Shown one piece after another: positions 51,470 through 62,195 of a DNA stretch of 64,000 bases (position 1 is the stretch's first letter; every line of letters starts with the position of its first letter). Below the pieces are notes generated by a model, which saw only the letters and a program-made list of their open reading frames with translations, ran no database searches and was not told the origin of the DNA. Source of the stretch: Branchiostoma floridae (Eukaryota; Chordata; Leptocardii; Amphioxiformes; Branchiostomatidae); contig NC_049985.1 of assembly GCF_000003815.2 (NCBI RefSeq), positions 6,832,844 through 6,896,843 of the forward strand, in the 5' to 3' direction. The translations under genes were made by a program, and so were the position numbers.

Positions 51470-51735
51470 TCGTGGCAGTGTGCGTAGTCCAGTGGTTAGC
51501 GGCCCTGTCTCTGGAACTAGAAGTTGTGACTTTGATTCCAGCTGTGTCGCTCACCCGACATGCACGTTATTGGAAAGGGTTTCACTCCTTAGGATGGGAC
51601 ATTACGCCATGGCCCACTGTTCATTGTGCTTGTCGAAAAGACCTAGGGGAATTTCCGCAGTACAAGGAACCTGTGCAAGTACTGTACATGGCGTCTGTCC
51701 TCTCTGACACAAAACCAGTGGAAGAATAACTCTTC
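51470..51735 (+). mobile_element. tRNA-derived SINE, different family
   Basis: The head contains TAGTCCAGTGGTTAGCGGCC (A box) and GACTTTGATTCC (B box). The body has GAAAGGGTTTCACTCCTTAG, GGGACATTACGCCATGGCCC and TCGAAAAGACCTAGGGGAAT, unlike the body of the 50217 copy. Confidence 0.65.
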
Positions 51736-53513
51736 AATGAGCTAAACTGGATGAAGATCACTTGTACGTTCGGCAGCAGTGACCGGAATGCTCAGCCAGC
51801 GGTGAGGTGCAGTATGGATTGATCTTACGAAGCGCTCGGTGTTCGTTAAGGTTCCTCCCGGGACAGGTCTGTACTGTGCGGATAACAGATGGCCACTGCC
51901 ATATGCTTTTATTTCCCACTAACATTTAGTTTGACCCATGAGTATTGTAGGTAAAGTAAGGGTCATTCTGGGTAGGGTATGATCAGGGAATGTCAAATAG
52001 GCACATAACAGAAGATGATCTTCATAAATCTATTTTAACTCTCTTCTTACGACATAAAAACTCTTCTTCATGGAGAGGAAGCTAGGCTTTTTCTTAACTT
52101 AAACACATAACGCTACCTTTCCAAATCATCTGCTAACTGATAGGTCTATGTTCGTGTGGTTGTTCTTTTATCAATCACATTTCTTGCAGTATAAAACAAA
52201 TTCAGTATATGAAAAAACACAATATATGAATTACACCATTAAGTCTTACACAGTGGGAATTACAATATGCAAAGCTATAGAAAAATAATGAAAGAAACTT
52301 TTTTTCGTTTACTTGCAACAATTACTGTCACGATTAATTGTGCCTTACGGCTGTTTTTTCCAATTCTCCACCGATAATCCCAGACGACTATTCCACTGGC
52401 ACCAATCTAATGGCCCATATGTTACTGCGTTTACAGACTTTGAAGTCGGGATGAATTGCTGCTTTGTTTGCAGAAAATTCATGGGGCGGGGGAGCGGCCG
52501 TAAACTCAAGTGACCAAGTCCAGAGATGAAGATGGACGTAAACTCGGGAATTGGCGTCCAGTAAAATGACGTAACGTCCCTGATGATGGCGAGTCGTTTG
52601 GGTCTACCACGACCGCGGGGTAGTTTGGAGCTCTAGGAGGGCGATAGGAAGGAGTATGTCGAAGAATATCTGTTTATTCATCGCTTCATTAATTTATTTT
52701 TGTTTTCTACGCCAAGGTAGCTCACCCAATTAATCTCTCAGCCACACATATGCTCGCTTTCAAAATTTGTTGGAGCACTCATATAGCAGGCTTACGTCGG
52801 CGACCAAATAAACTCGTGTTGCAAGAACGTACAGTATTCCCTGTTTTTAAGATATTTTAGAGGAGACCAGTTGATACAAAAATCATGACGATTTGCCAAC
52901 CCATGATGATTTGAACTCTGTTCAACATCTCAAATCAGCCCATCTAGTTAAAATACACTTGAAAGCCCAAACCTAAACCACTTTTTAACAGGAGATATCA
53001 ACCATTCAAAATCCATTCCAGAACACGAGATGTCAAAACCGAAACTTCCGCTGCAGTTAAGTTTAAGGCCGCTAGGAACTTAGAAACCTTGACCTTCGTT
53101 TTTCCGACCCCTACCCCTTCCCAACCATCATACATAACAAGACATCCACAACGTCTCGAGTCATGCTGTCTACAAACACACGAACAGAGACACAGGGCAC
53201 AGGAAACATAGCTTTCTTGAGAAAGGTACTAGCAACAACCATATATTTCCCGCCCCCGCATCGCACGTCATCTTGGCTCACATATGAATGAATGAACCTA
53301 TTCTGCTCATTCAACCATCCGGAGTACGAGTCAAAACGTTTCCGTGCGAAAAATCAGTTCAAGAGTTGAAGTCGCCCAGCTCTCCGGGGGGTGAATATTA
53401 ATAATAAAAACCGTTCTCTTTATGGATTTAAAAGCAGTTGATGTTTCGGTAATTGATTTCGTGGAGTAAATAATTCATCTTGCCTTCACTATGATTTAAT
53501 GGCATTCCGGTAA

Positions 53514-53968
53514 TAGTGACCCCTCCCACGTCCACTCGCTGCTGCTGCCACACGCACGCTAAAACCAAACAAACATCTTTGACTTTATTCAAGTTGCGAC
53601 AAGAACAATACATCGTGGATACTAGGTAACAGGCTGATATCATGACCACAAACATATACAATACAAAAAATGAACAAAAATCTTAATTAGAATAAAATAG
53701 CTATAAACTTAAAAACAGTTAAAATGTGCATTATAAGCTAAGAATTTACAATTGGGCAGTGGCACAACTGGAAGTGAATCTTTTGGTAGATACCACATAC
53801 TCTTAAAGTACAACTGAAAGCTGCCTATTGATGACAAGGTCATGGTTAGATGAATCCTGGAGCAATAGAGAAACAGTAGGTAGTAGTGACCCCTTCCACG
53901 TCCAGTCACTGCTGATACCACACGTACGCTAGAACCAACCCTCTGGCGACCCAACATCTTCTGCGACT
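53514..53968 (+). repeat. Direct repeat of about 70 bp, 370 bp apart
   Basis: TAGTGACCCCTCCCACGTCC (53514) and TAGTGACCCCTTCCACGTCC (53884) each continue through CACTCGCTGCTG or CAGTCACTGCTG, CACACGCACGCT or CACACGTACGCT, and AACATCTT. Confidence 0.75.
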
Positions 53969-55835
53969 TATTACCATGTCCTGTTGATATATCTACCTAT
54001 GTAGGTCAATTTATACACACTTCCTTACGAAAACGAGACAATGCCATACTTTCCTAAAGCAGCATACTGTTAATACCATAATGTTCCAGAATATGTTGTT
54101 TATACTATTATCATTCATGAACTAGATTAGTTCCTTAGAATTGTTAGTTTTTAGCAACTCGTGTAGTTGGACCGTATTGTATGTACAAGTTGTCATACAT
54201 TGTATACTTTACAGTTGTCACGCAATAAAGTTCTTCGTATACTAAAATGACAAACGGGGTGCAAATGAACCATAACATGTATTGTGATATTTCCGTTCAA
54301 CCTTTTACGTGATCATTGTTCGTGTATTGCTTTGTTGATAAAAGAAGAATATTTTCAAATGTTTAGGTGTGAATAATTCTTACTAATCATCATAATTTAC
54401 GCAAAAGCGATGAGAAGTATTCACACTTTGCATTAACTTTATTTCTTGACTTTCGTCCATTGCTTGATTTTTGCCCATTACTTTTCTACCAAAACTGAAA
54501 TGATGATGATGTACTACTGAATACTATTGGGCTAAGTATACTTCCAAGATTACACACTAAGAACAGCCTCAGAATTCCATGTGCTGAAAACTGCAGAAAA
54601 CTCGGAGTCAACGCAATTGTTCCCAAACCTTTCGTTTTGTCATCAGTGCTGAACTTTTTCAAACAGAATTCCAAATTATAATACAGGCTTCATATGAATT
54701 AATTTCAAACAGTTGGAGCAAGTAAGAATGTATGATAAACATTGTACGTAACCTATTTGTGCAGTTCTACCTTGTTAAATTGTATTTATCTATTCATTTA
54801 TTGGACCACTTAGGTTGAGATAATGTCTATCTACCGATCCTTTTTTCCGATGGGAGTCAGAAACACAACGTTACTTTTTCTAGGCCTTAGGCCACGCTGA
54901 TTTAACTATATGGATGGCATTAACGCGCGCATCAATTTTCGTCCGTTTGCAAAAGCAAACAAATCAAGTTTTCAACCATACTGTAAAGCGTATTAAGCAG
55001 TTGTAAAATAAGGACAAATATGCCGTTAAGTGGAAAAAGATATCGGAAAACCGATGCTTGTATCATAAAATGCCAAAATGAATCCAATAAAAGAAGTAGA
55101 CGTGAAAGAACAAAAAAACGAAAAATCTATTGTACGGTATACCATACTCTGTGTGTTCATTCTTTCATTTCGCCTTACTTATTTCATTCGCACGCTCGCA
55201 TCAGTTTTGGGTTTTGCCAGCGGATGCCATCCACATAATCACATCAACATGGCCCTACTGACATGTCTACAGGCGGGTGGCCTTCTGTACCTGACCGTTT
55301 CCGGGCGACCTCGTTACGGGAGGACTCTTATCATTGCCAAATTTCGTTATCTTACTTTTGATGTGAGCAGTGAAACCTCTCCCTGGTCGTAAAAACCCGG
55401 GAGGTTGAGTGGTTGGTTTCAAACCGGGCTTCGTTTAACGGCTTTTGTCTTGCAACTTTAATGAGAGACAAACTCGTAAAGCGGGCCATTCGAATCAATC
55501 GCTGGCTGATGAGGAAACGCATCCTTCTGGAAAAGATTATCCCTCCCTTTTGGAATAAGAGCCGGAAGATCGCTGTGATTCTTCGCGTCCATCTCTCGCG
55601 TGGCGTACGACGTACGTCCTTTCTTGATAGCTATAATCCTCTTAAGCTGTAATTCCTAATTCGAGAACATTTCCTCAAGTCCTGTAGGAGACGTGGTTCA
55701 TCCTGTAGTATTAAACGTTAGGGAGTTTACCTCAGGTCAAGCCGGGGTTGAGTATCGCCCTATTCATTGGCTGGCCCTTCATTGAATGAAATAATTGAAA
55801 GACTATAGCTTTGAAAAGCTTGGGGGAAGAACCCA

Positions 55836-56019
55836 CTACCCTCCAAGCAGAGGTTAGGCTTCGGGTGTTTTTTTAGTCTTTTTTATCGGGAATTCTATTT
55901 TGTATTGTATCTTGTTGTGTCAAAACCTAACGTACTTATATAGAATAGAAAGACCGATAAAAACGACTTTAAAAACGTTACAAAATCACCCGGAGCCTAA
56001 CCTCTGCTTGGAGAGTAAC
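55836..56019. mobile_element. MITE with CTCCAAGCAGAGGTTAGGCT termini
   Basis: The left arm CTCCAAGCAGAGGTTAGGCT followed by TCGGGTG is complemented at 55986-56013. Pairing continues inwards through the TTTTTATCGG segment. The element is about 184 bp and non-coding. Confidence 0.75.
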
Positions 56020-56548
56020 GCCCACGACAAGGTCCGCAGCGTAGGTTTAGATTTTACCGTGAAACGTGACCAGTTTCAAAGACAATTATAGAAATGATGA
56101 GACTCAGTAATTGCCGGTTCAAGTTATCTCTTGAGACTATCCGTAATCATCGTTTGGTGATTACTTAGACTTTTAGTACGGAACGCCAACTAAACGTCTC
56201 GTCCGGAATGCGAAAGTTTTACAGGTAGACTCTTCGGGATTCCTGCCAATACTTCAGCTTTAATTGGCGACAACGCGCCCACGTCTATGGATCAAACTCA
56301 CGTCTTACCTTATCGCACACCTTTCCACTAACGAAGTTATTAATCAATTCGTCATCCCAGTTCGGTCCCTTTCTTCCTTGGCGTCGTTTGTTAAGGGAAA
56401 TACATTCGTCAGACGGTGATTGAGGGAATCCGGTATAGCTGCGTGCTTTCAGGATCTGTCTGCTGTGATTACGCGTCAGAGTTTCAGCGGGGCTAATCAG
56501 TCGACAGGCTGGCACCATTCATCTTCTTTACTCCTTAGAAAAGAGTTT

Positions 56549-56818
56549 TAGACTTTTGAAACTTCCTCCCAAAGTACCGTCTTGTCTTTTGAGAAAAGTC
56601 AGAAGACTCAATTGGGACAAATGGTTGTAAAGTAGATTGTCTTAGACTTTTGAAACTTCCTCCCAAAGTGCCGTCTTGTCTTTTGAAAGAGGACTCAATC
56701 GGGACAAATGGTTGTAAAGTAGATTGTCTGAAACTTTTGAAACTTCCTCCGTAAGTTCTGTCTTGTCTTTTGAGAGAAGACTCAATAGGAACAAATGGGT
56801 ATTAAGTAGATTCTCTCC
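56549..56818 (+). repeat. Tandem repeat, three units of about 90 bp
   Basis: TTAGACTTTTGAAACTTCCT, CGTCTTGTCTTTTGA, GACTCAAT and GGTTGTAAAGTAGATTGTC recur at 56549, 56642 and about 56729, the last unit being more diverged. Confidence 0.9.
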
Positions 56819-58254
56819 ACTTTAGACCTAGAGTAGCACTGATTTTTCATTCTTCAAGGGTTTTGATAAACCGTTCATAGCCCATGCGATTCTACATTTT
56901 CACCATTAGCAAGAAGCGATAAAAATTCAAACTTATATGCTAGACCACGCCAGTCTTACCACCATGTGTATGTCTTGTCCTTGTTGTGACGTGCACTAAG
57001 TTGGGCACAAATTTACAACACAAAAAAAATCCTCATTCATTCTTTGATAGCTGCAAACGTACGAAACTTTACAAAGGTTTATATGGACTTTCAAAAGTTT
57101 CTGGTGAATGTAAAAAAGGATTGATAAGGGTGAAGGATCCAGGCGCCGACATTGTGTGCAGTAAAAGCTTCCTGTATTCCGAGCACTTCAGAAAATTAAC
57201 CTTTGTTATACCACGGCTTACCTCACAGCCTAAATGCAGGACACAATGTCACTGACTCACCCCTGAAGCTCCTCTCTGCATTCTGAAAACTGTTTTCATC
57301 CATCACAAAAATTAGCATGCTAGACACATGGCTACGCAAGAAGATGGTATCTTCGGTGTAAAGCCCACTTTTTGTCGCACAAGTTGGCTACTAATGGGGT
57401 ACAAGCGCTCTCGGGTCAACAGGGAGCTTTTAAGGCCCAGGAAAAGATGGAGAGAAGGCGCATTTGCTGTGCTGCTTTTTACTTAGTCCCCAAGGAATAC
57501 GTCCCGCCTGGTCACTCTGTCTCCACGTCCCTGTCATGATTACTTCCTGGCCCGGATGTCGGGGAGACTGCGCTACAGAAGTGGGGATGATTGACAGCTC
57601 GGTGGGACGATATCTTCTGTCCCAGACGGACAGACGCGCGGGAAACTTATATCCTTGTCGTCTCTTTCTCTCATTCCATCGGAGAACTTCTACAGAACAA
57701 AGGATCAGACGTTCTTTGTTGGAACTTTCCATGTTGAATCCTTTCAATTTGCAATTTGTCGACATGTCATCTGTAGATATGGCTTGGCGTCTTACTGTAG
57801 GGTACGTTTCCAATAAGCCTCCATTCTCCTCGATTACATCAAAACAACCATGTGTCTTTCCTTCAAACATGTGACATATCTGACTCAGGAATAGAGGAGC
57901 ATTGATAGATATATAAACTCGGCACAAAAAGTTTGGAATATGAACTTTGGCTGATCATATTTCCGTTGTTTTTGCATCAATTTTAATGTGTTATATATCA
58001 ATAGAAAGCGTGTGTGATTTCCTTTTATATGGTATCAAACTCCTTATGATTTTAAATTCGTGAAAAGAGCACCAGGGTTACTTACGTCAGTGGGTCACGA
58101 AACAAATGTGCCCAAATTTCAATTTTTGTGTTCAACTCTGTATCATCCTGCTTGTATGGGTGTGGGTGTCAAGGATTCAATCTATCCTTTTTTCACGTAA
58201 TCTTTGGTATACAGAACATCCAAGTTTATCTTCAACATTTGAGGAGAGTATATG

Positions 58255-58341
58255 TGTATTTTGGGTGTTGGATGACCGATTCGAAGTGTGGATGCGGCAA
58301 GGAGAATGCCACGCCGACTGTCGCACGGATAGAGCGTAACA
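58255..58341 (+). pseudogene. Tc1-type transposase fragment (catalytic-D region, decayed)
   Basis: The plus frame reads VFWVLDDRFEVWMRQGECHADC and then a stop. This resembles the family block around the second catalytic aspartate (TDESRF followed by VWRRxGER). The normal DE pair is altered to DD and a stop follows within 10 codons. A second family block (DNLNTVR) appears after the gap at the expected distance of roughly 100 nt. Confidence 0.55.
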
Positions 58342-58352
58342 GCGCGTAGCGC

Positions 58353-58452
58353 NNNNNNNNNNNNNNNNNNNNNNNNNNNNNNNNNNNNNNNNNNNNNNNN
58401 NNNNNNNNNNNNNNNNNNNNNNNNNNNNNNNNNNNNNNNNNNNNNNNNNNNN
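58353..58452. other. Assembly gap (100 N)
   Basis: Exactly 100 N inside the Tc1-type fold-back element, where long inverted arms would hinder assembly. Confidence 0.99.
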
Positions 58453-58468
58453 GCTATCATCCCAGACA

Positions 58469-58540
58469 AGACAACCTCAATACTGTGAGATCAGGAACAC
58501 CATTCTCCATTCAGTATTCAGTCGCAATGTCTTACTCCTT
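58469..58540 (+). pseudogene. Tc1-type transposase fragment (NLN-VR block, plus copy)
   Basis: After the gap the plus frame reads DNLNTVRSGTPFSIQYSVAM, resembling the GNLNAxRYxDEIL...VAVPYL block that lies between the last two catalytic residues in Tc1-like transposases. The same stretch is present on the other strand at 58680-58740. Confidence 0.5.
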
Positions 58541-58566
58541 CAATATGGGGTCGAGTGACATTCTGT

Positions 58567-58745
58567 AAGATTCACCGCCCGTCCACGCACACAGTCTGCA
58601 TTGATCCTTGCTCTGTGTGACGGGCGTTGTAGTCTAACACATGGAGAATTGCATTTGGTCCCCCACACACGCGTGACGAGGTATGACATTGCGACTGCAT
58701 GGAAAATGGTGTCCCGTGTATCTCACAGCATTGAGGTTGTCTTGT
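58567..58745 (-). pseudogene. Tc1-type transposase fragment (NLN and DNAR blocks, minus copy)
   Basis: The minus strand reads DNLNAVRYTG near 58740 and, in a shifted frame towards 58567, GPNAILHVLDYNARHTEQ. The second block resembles the GPxxxLQDDNARPHRA motif carrying the last catalytic region. At least one frameshift and a stop break it. Confidence 0.55.
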
Positions 58746-58798
58746 CTGGGATGAGGGTGAACTTCGTTTTTCCTGTGGTAGCCATACATACACCACAC

Positions 58799-58925
58799 TA
58801 GGGATGGGTACCGGTACCAGAAAATTCAGGTCCAGGTCCGGTTTATCAGGTCCAAAGGATTAGGGTCCCAGGTTCCGGACCTGAACCTGGACCTGGATTC
58901 AGTAATGACTCATACCAAATGGTCC
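58799..58925 (+). mobile_element. One end of a hAT-like non-autonomous element
   Basis: ACTAGGGATGGGTACCGGTACC followed by repeated AGGTCCAGGTCCGG and their complements is typical of short hAT-type termini. I see no matching far end, so it is probably truncated. It sits inside the Tc1-type fold-back element. Confidence 0.45.
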
Positions 58926-60735
58926 CATTTCACTACAAAGAAATCTGTTTGGTGGAGTATTAGACTTACACTGGCGTTTTAAAAATTCCTACACTGTATA
59001 CCAAAGATTACGTGAAAAAAGGGCAAATTGAATCATTGACACCCACACCCATACAAGCAGGATGATACAGAGGTGAACACAAAAATTGAAATTTGGGCAC
59101 TTTTTTTTCGTGACCCACTGACGTAAGTAGCCCTGGTGCTCGTTCCAAGAATTTATAGCCATAAGGAGTTTGATACCATATGAAAGGAAATCACACACGC
59201 TTTTTATTGATATATAACACATCAAAATTGATGCAGAAACAACGGAAATATGATCAGCCAAAGTTAATATTCCAAACTTTTTGTGCCGAAATAAAGATCT
59301 ACTTTGCATAATCAATGAGAAAGTACAAGTTCAAATTTGGATTTGACAGAAAGTTCATACTTGCGGCATTCGGATCTTAAATAAAGATGAAGATCGTTAA
59401 AAGATATAAATCGTGCAAATGCGGACCCCTTAATCTGATCAGTTTAAGGCGACGTCAGCTGATTTGAATGCTAGTTTTGTTTCATGGTTCCAGTGTAAGT
59501 ACGATTGGGATGGCTTTGTAACTTTTTATCTCTTGGCGTAACACTGGTAACGTTTGTGTTTTCGAAAATAACAACGTTTGTTTTAATTTCCTTTAGATAT
59601 TCTGCAGACGATCATGAAAAGTGCTTGGTAAATGTAATCCATTACGTATTATCAAACATCGAACAATCAGGACTAACGTTGAGCTTGAAACTCAAAGAAA
59701 ATCCCAACCATGGGACATTCCATTATTCTGCCTATGGGGGGTCAGACAGGGTCAAACTTAGGAGACGATACGGAGCCTTGCAACAGCGCCTAGAATCTGA
59801 TGCTGGAGACCTACCACTTTCCCCGCCACTTTAGCCCTAAGTCTTCCGTCTTGTTTCCTTGCACGTACTCACGCTTTACATGTAGTGACGAGAAAGGAAA
59901 CTTTTCACTGCAAACCAAAGAATCGGACAGGATGCTTTTACAATTCCGTAATATTTCTGTGAATTTTTTTATCTATGCAGTCTGACTCCAATCTTCAGCT
60001 TAAGCAGCTGTCCTTAAGGGCACCGACGTAGGTCGCTAAATAACTGTTTTTTTTCCTTTTACGACAATTTTACCAATATAACTCTTAAAAGATTATAGAA
60101 AGATTCACAGTAGACTTTCCTGCCATTGTCCTTTTGCCGTACCATAGAACGGCAAACATGTTGTACGATATTAGTACATTTCTTCTCGTCTAGATATTGC
60201 GTAATTACGTATGACATAGAAGACAACAAAATACACAAAATGTAAGAAAATTCGTTCTTTATCTGTGAAATTCGTTGAGTAATCTTTCGAACACCGCAGT
60301 GCCGCACCGGTGCCCAAGTGCAGTAAGATACTACCTCTACTTTTCCGTTTTCCTTATGTCGTGTGAATGACAAATGACGCAAACACGGTGAGTGCTGGTC
60401 TTTGAGCGTGGTACAGCAATCCACTTCTTTTTCCAACATGTTCCCGAGACCCCAGGTCAGTTTTAGGATGCCCACATCTGTCCATAGACTGCGCTGACAA
60501 ATAGAAGGTTACAGCCGGAATAATATAAGCTGGTTTGATGGATGGGATAGTGGTTGATATTGGTCATTCTACGTTCTTGTGCTGAATTGGTCCTTGAAAC
60601 AGGGTTATATTGTTTTGGTAGCAGGATGGTAGGGCTATGGTTGCACCCGTGTTGAGGGGGCGAGATTAAAGAAAGTTACGGTTTGATGGTATTAATGAAA
60701 AATAACGTCATTTTTTTTTTCAATATTTTTTGGAC

Positions 60736-60750
60736 GGGGGGGGGGGGGGG
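60736..60750 (+). repeat. Poly-G run (15 G)
   Basis: Fifteen consecutive Gs, preceded by a poly-T tract at 60709-60720. Confidence 0.95.
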
Positions 60751-61900
60751 AGAATGGGTGTCTCGTAACTCCTCGCGAGATTTCATCCATAGGTCAGTGC
60801 ATCTGAAAAGGATTCTGTTGTGACCTTTTTGATTGGTCTGTATGCACATAGAAAGTATCAAAACGGATTTGAGGAGATTCAAATGGCCAACAGTCACGGA
60901 CGTCTTATGAATCAATAGGACACAGTTGTACACAGAGTCCAAGCTCAAGGTCATAAGTCATCCGCAGAAATGCCATGTGCGCTCATTTAGGTGACGACGA
61001 CCTCATTACATGCTTGTCAGATCCACTTTTTGGACCTTACGATTCTTTAACTTTCCTTTCAATCAATACCTAAGGGCGATGTATGCAGCACAGAGTGTTC
61101 ACTTGAAATACATTGTAGGTCTTGGATACACCTAGGTGATAGGTGATTTGGGGCACCTGTCGGCTTTCATTGACACTGCAGTAGAACCTCCAGTTCTTGT
61201 ATCTGTTCTCCTGGACATGCCATGGTCTTGTTAAGTGCTGCATAAGATTCCGTGTACTTCATAGAAACAACTTTAAATCCAATAGTCAGTGCTATAAATT
61301 TCCGAGCAAACGTATCGTTACTATAGGCTGAACGAGAACGGTAACATTAGGTACGTTGTAGGTTTACATATAGGTTCGAACCTGCACTGAATCAGAACAA
61401 TAGTGTAATTATCTACCTAACCTGTAGGTTTAGGACAGTAATGTACGAAACATGAATGTTTATTTGATTAGACTTCAGGTACATGTATCCGTACCTTAGC
61501 AATATGACAAAGTCATCTATCACACGACTGTCATCTGTCGTATCTGAAGACGGACAACTGTCTTCAGTAATGACAGGAACATGAATGATCAGTTTAACAG
61601 AATGTTCATCCGGACTCAAGTTATCTCATACGCAAGATAACCTAACATCGTGCAAGCTTTATTGGTACTACGAAAAGTACAGTGACTTTTGTATGGTCAA
61701 CTGTAAAGTACAAAAAAGAGATACAGAATAGAGAAACAATAGAAGATAATAAAATTCTATTAATTTAACAATGTAATTATAGGATGGTAAGAAAACCTCT
61801 ATACAATCAGGTGGAGTGCCATTATCTTTTCCAATCACAAAGAAATCTTCTTTGTATTAGGTATCTATTATAGTAATATCTTGAAATCTGTAGTATTTAC

Positions 61901-62195
61901 ATCAAAGATGGTGTTTATGATACCCGCCCTAGCGCAGCGCCTGACCCATGAACCGTGTTTGCTTGTTTGTTTGTTTGTTTATTAAGGAATCTTAAGAGAA
62001 AATCAATACTTATCTCATACAGATCTAGAGATCAGTAATATGATCTACAATCAAAGATGGTGTTTATGATACCCACCCTAGCTTACCGCCTGACCAGTTT
62101 TCCAGTTTGTTTGTTATTTGTTTATTAAGGAACGTTAGTAGAAAAGATATCCATAAGATAATCTAACATCAAAGATGATGCCCGCCCTAGCGTAC
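61901..62195 (+). repeat. Tandem repeat, 2.2 units of about 120-150 bp
   Basis: ATCAAAGATGGTGTTTATGA followed by TACCCGCCCTAGC starts at 61901, recurs at 62050 and in shortened form at 62168. Each full unit has a GTTTGTTTGTTT tract and TATTAAGGAA. Confidence 0.85.

Larger units (their letters stand above)
57917..59290. mobile_element. Decayed Tc1/mariner-type element with 295-bp inverted arms
   Basis: Bases 57917-58214 and 58994-59290 are complementary with about ten percent or less visible divergence, starting TCGGCACAAAAAGTTTGGAA. TA dinucleotides sit three to four bases outside each end, as expected for Tc1/mariner insertion. Inside are transposase fragments on both strands and a 100-N gap. 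The right half also carries the end of a different (hAT-like) insertion at 58799. The structure reads as two internally deleted copies facing each other rather than one intact transposon. Confidence 0.75.

Noticed and set aside
57430-57927. Open frames of 165 codons (minus) and 136 codons (plus) on the same stretch
   Set aside because: Both strands are open over the same bases, no domain is recognisable and the frames border the Tc1-type element. I take them as chance.
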